From NCBI GenBank assembly GCA_949290515.1, contig CASERZ010000008.1, positions 1 through 64,000 on the forward strand: 64,000 nt of DNA. The letters are read 5' to 3'. This DNA is from an uncultured Christensenella sp. (GTDB lineage Bacteria; Bacillota; Clostridia; Christensenellales; UBA3700). The position numbers were made by a program, and so were the translations under genes. Below the pieces are notes generated by a model, which did no database searches, had not been told where the DNA came from, and saw nothing but the letters and a program-made list of their open reading frames with translations. This document shows positions 63,820 through 64,000 of the stretch, in pieces (position 1 is the first letter of the stretch; each line of letters begins with the position of its first letter).

Positions 63820-64000
63820 TCAGTCGCATACGTTTTTGGTAAAGCATTTTGTCTTGAACATTCCGTCGCATACGTTGACAATGTTGCTGCAACACATATT
63901 GTTGTGATTGTATTGACAATTCGTGCTGTCGCATTCGATAAAGGTATTTTCACCGCTGTCGAAATCGAAGTCTTTTGCAGCTTCGATATTTACCTTTTCC
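63820..64000 (-). CDS. Cys-rich DUF1540-like protein, 3' part
   Basis: The last 59 codons of a minus-strand gene that begins beyond the window; the stop TGA is at 63820-63822. It reads FIECDSTNCQYNHNNMCCSNIVNVCDGMFKTKCFTKNVCD at its end: eight cysteines with CxxxxCxY and T-x-C spacing reminiscent of DUF1540 domains, small proteins found in sporulating Firmicutes. Function unknown. A good minus-strand terminator follows. Confidence 0.7.
   Translation of the reverse strand, partial: EKVNIEAAKDFDFDSGENTFIECDSTNCQYNHNNMCCSNIVNVCDGMFKTKCFTKNVCD

Overview
The window reads as the chromosome of an anaerobic, gut-type member of the Firmicutes (Clostridia). Signs are formate-tetrahydrofolate ligase, an oxygen-sensitive radical-SAM sulfatase activator, a FeoA/FeoB ferrous iron locus, RqcP, RecD2, a SpoIIQ-like peptidase and TTGACA-17-TATAAT promoters. 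A fused IspD-IspF, a GlnRS and a sialidase/sulfatase gene set suggest an uncultured mucus-associated lineage. A Christensenellales-like group is possible, but I cannot place it without a search. I see no prophage, insertion sequence, CRISPR array or tRNA gene.

Layout. 1-555 is the 3' third of a 16S rRNA gene on the plus strand. It ends in a terminator about 110 bp downstream, with no 23S, 5S or tRNA after it. 0.96-7 kb: fhs, glnS, an unknown gene, asnA and a DEDDh exonuclease. 7-10.5 kb: a membrane-anchored sulfatase and its maturase. 10.6-15.2 kb: an RsmF-like methyltransferase, a 2-hydroxyacid dehydrogenase, an aminotransferase and an aldose epimerase. 15.2-19.1 kb: a sialidase followed by nanE-nanK-nanA. 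19.2-26.7 kb: an Mrp/ApbC ATPase, trmB, a transglutaminase-type lipoprotein, a His-rich heavy-metal exporter, a MATE transporter and a small membrane protein. 26.7-28.4 kb: a degenerate noncoding repeat array, then ispDF and rqcP on the minus strand.

28.9-54.7 kb holds the core transcription and translation genes in a permuted order: rpoB-rpoC; SAM riboswitch-metK; recD2; secA; prfB; tsaD; rpsL-rpsG-fusA-tuf; an SDR gene; then rpmG-secE-nusG-rplK-rplA and rplJ-rplL with an L10-type leader. 54.8-58.5 kb: a TetR regulator divergent from feoA-feoA-feoB and a Cys-rich FeoB partner. 58.7-61 kb: hisC and a diverged metal-ADH-like gene. 61-62.2 kb: two small membrane-anchored proteins whose promoters and starts are copies spaced exactly 600 bp apart. 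62.5-63.7 kb: a YwmB-like protein and a SpoIIQ-like M23 protein. The window closes with part of a minus-strand DUF1540-like gene.

The sialidase, NanE/K/A, sulfatase and anSME together fit release and use of sialic acid and sulfated sugars from host glycans. The most notable regulatory features are two apparently leaderless genes, promoters embedded in terminators, a self-competing L10 leader and paired palindromes over the feo promoter.
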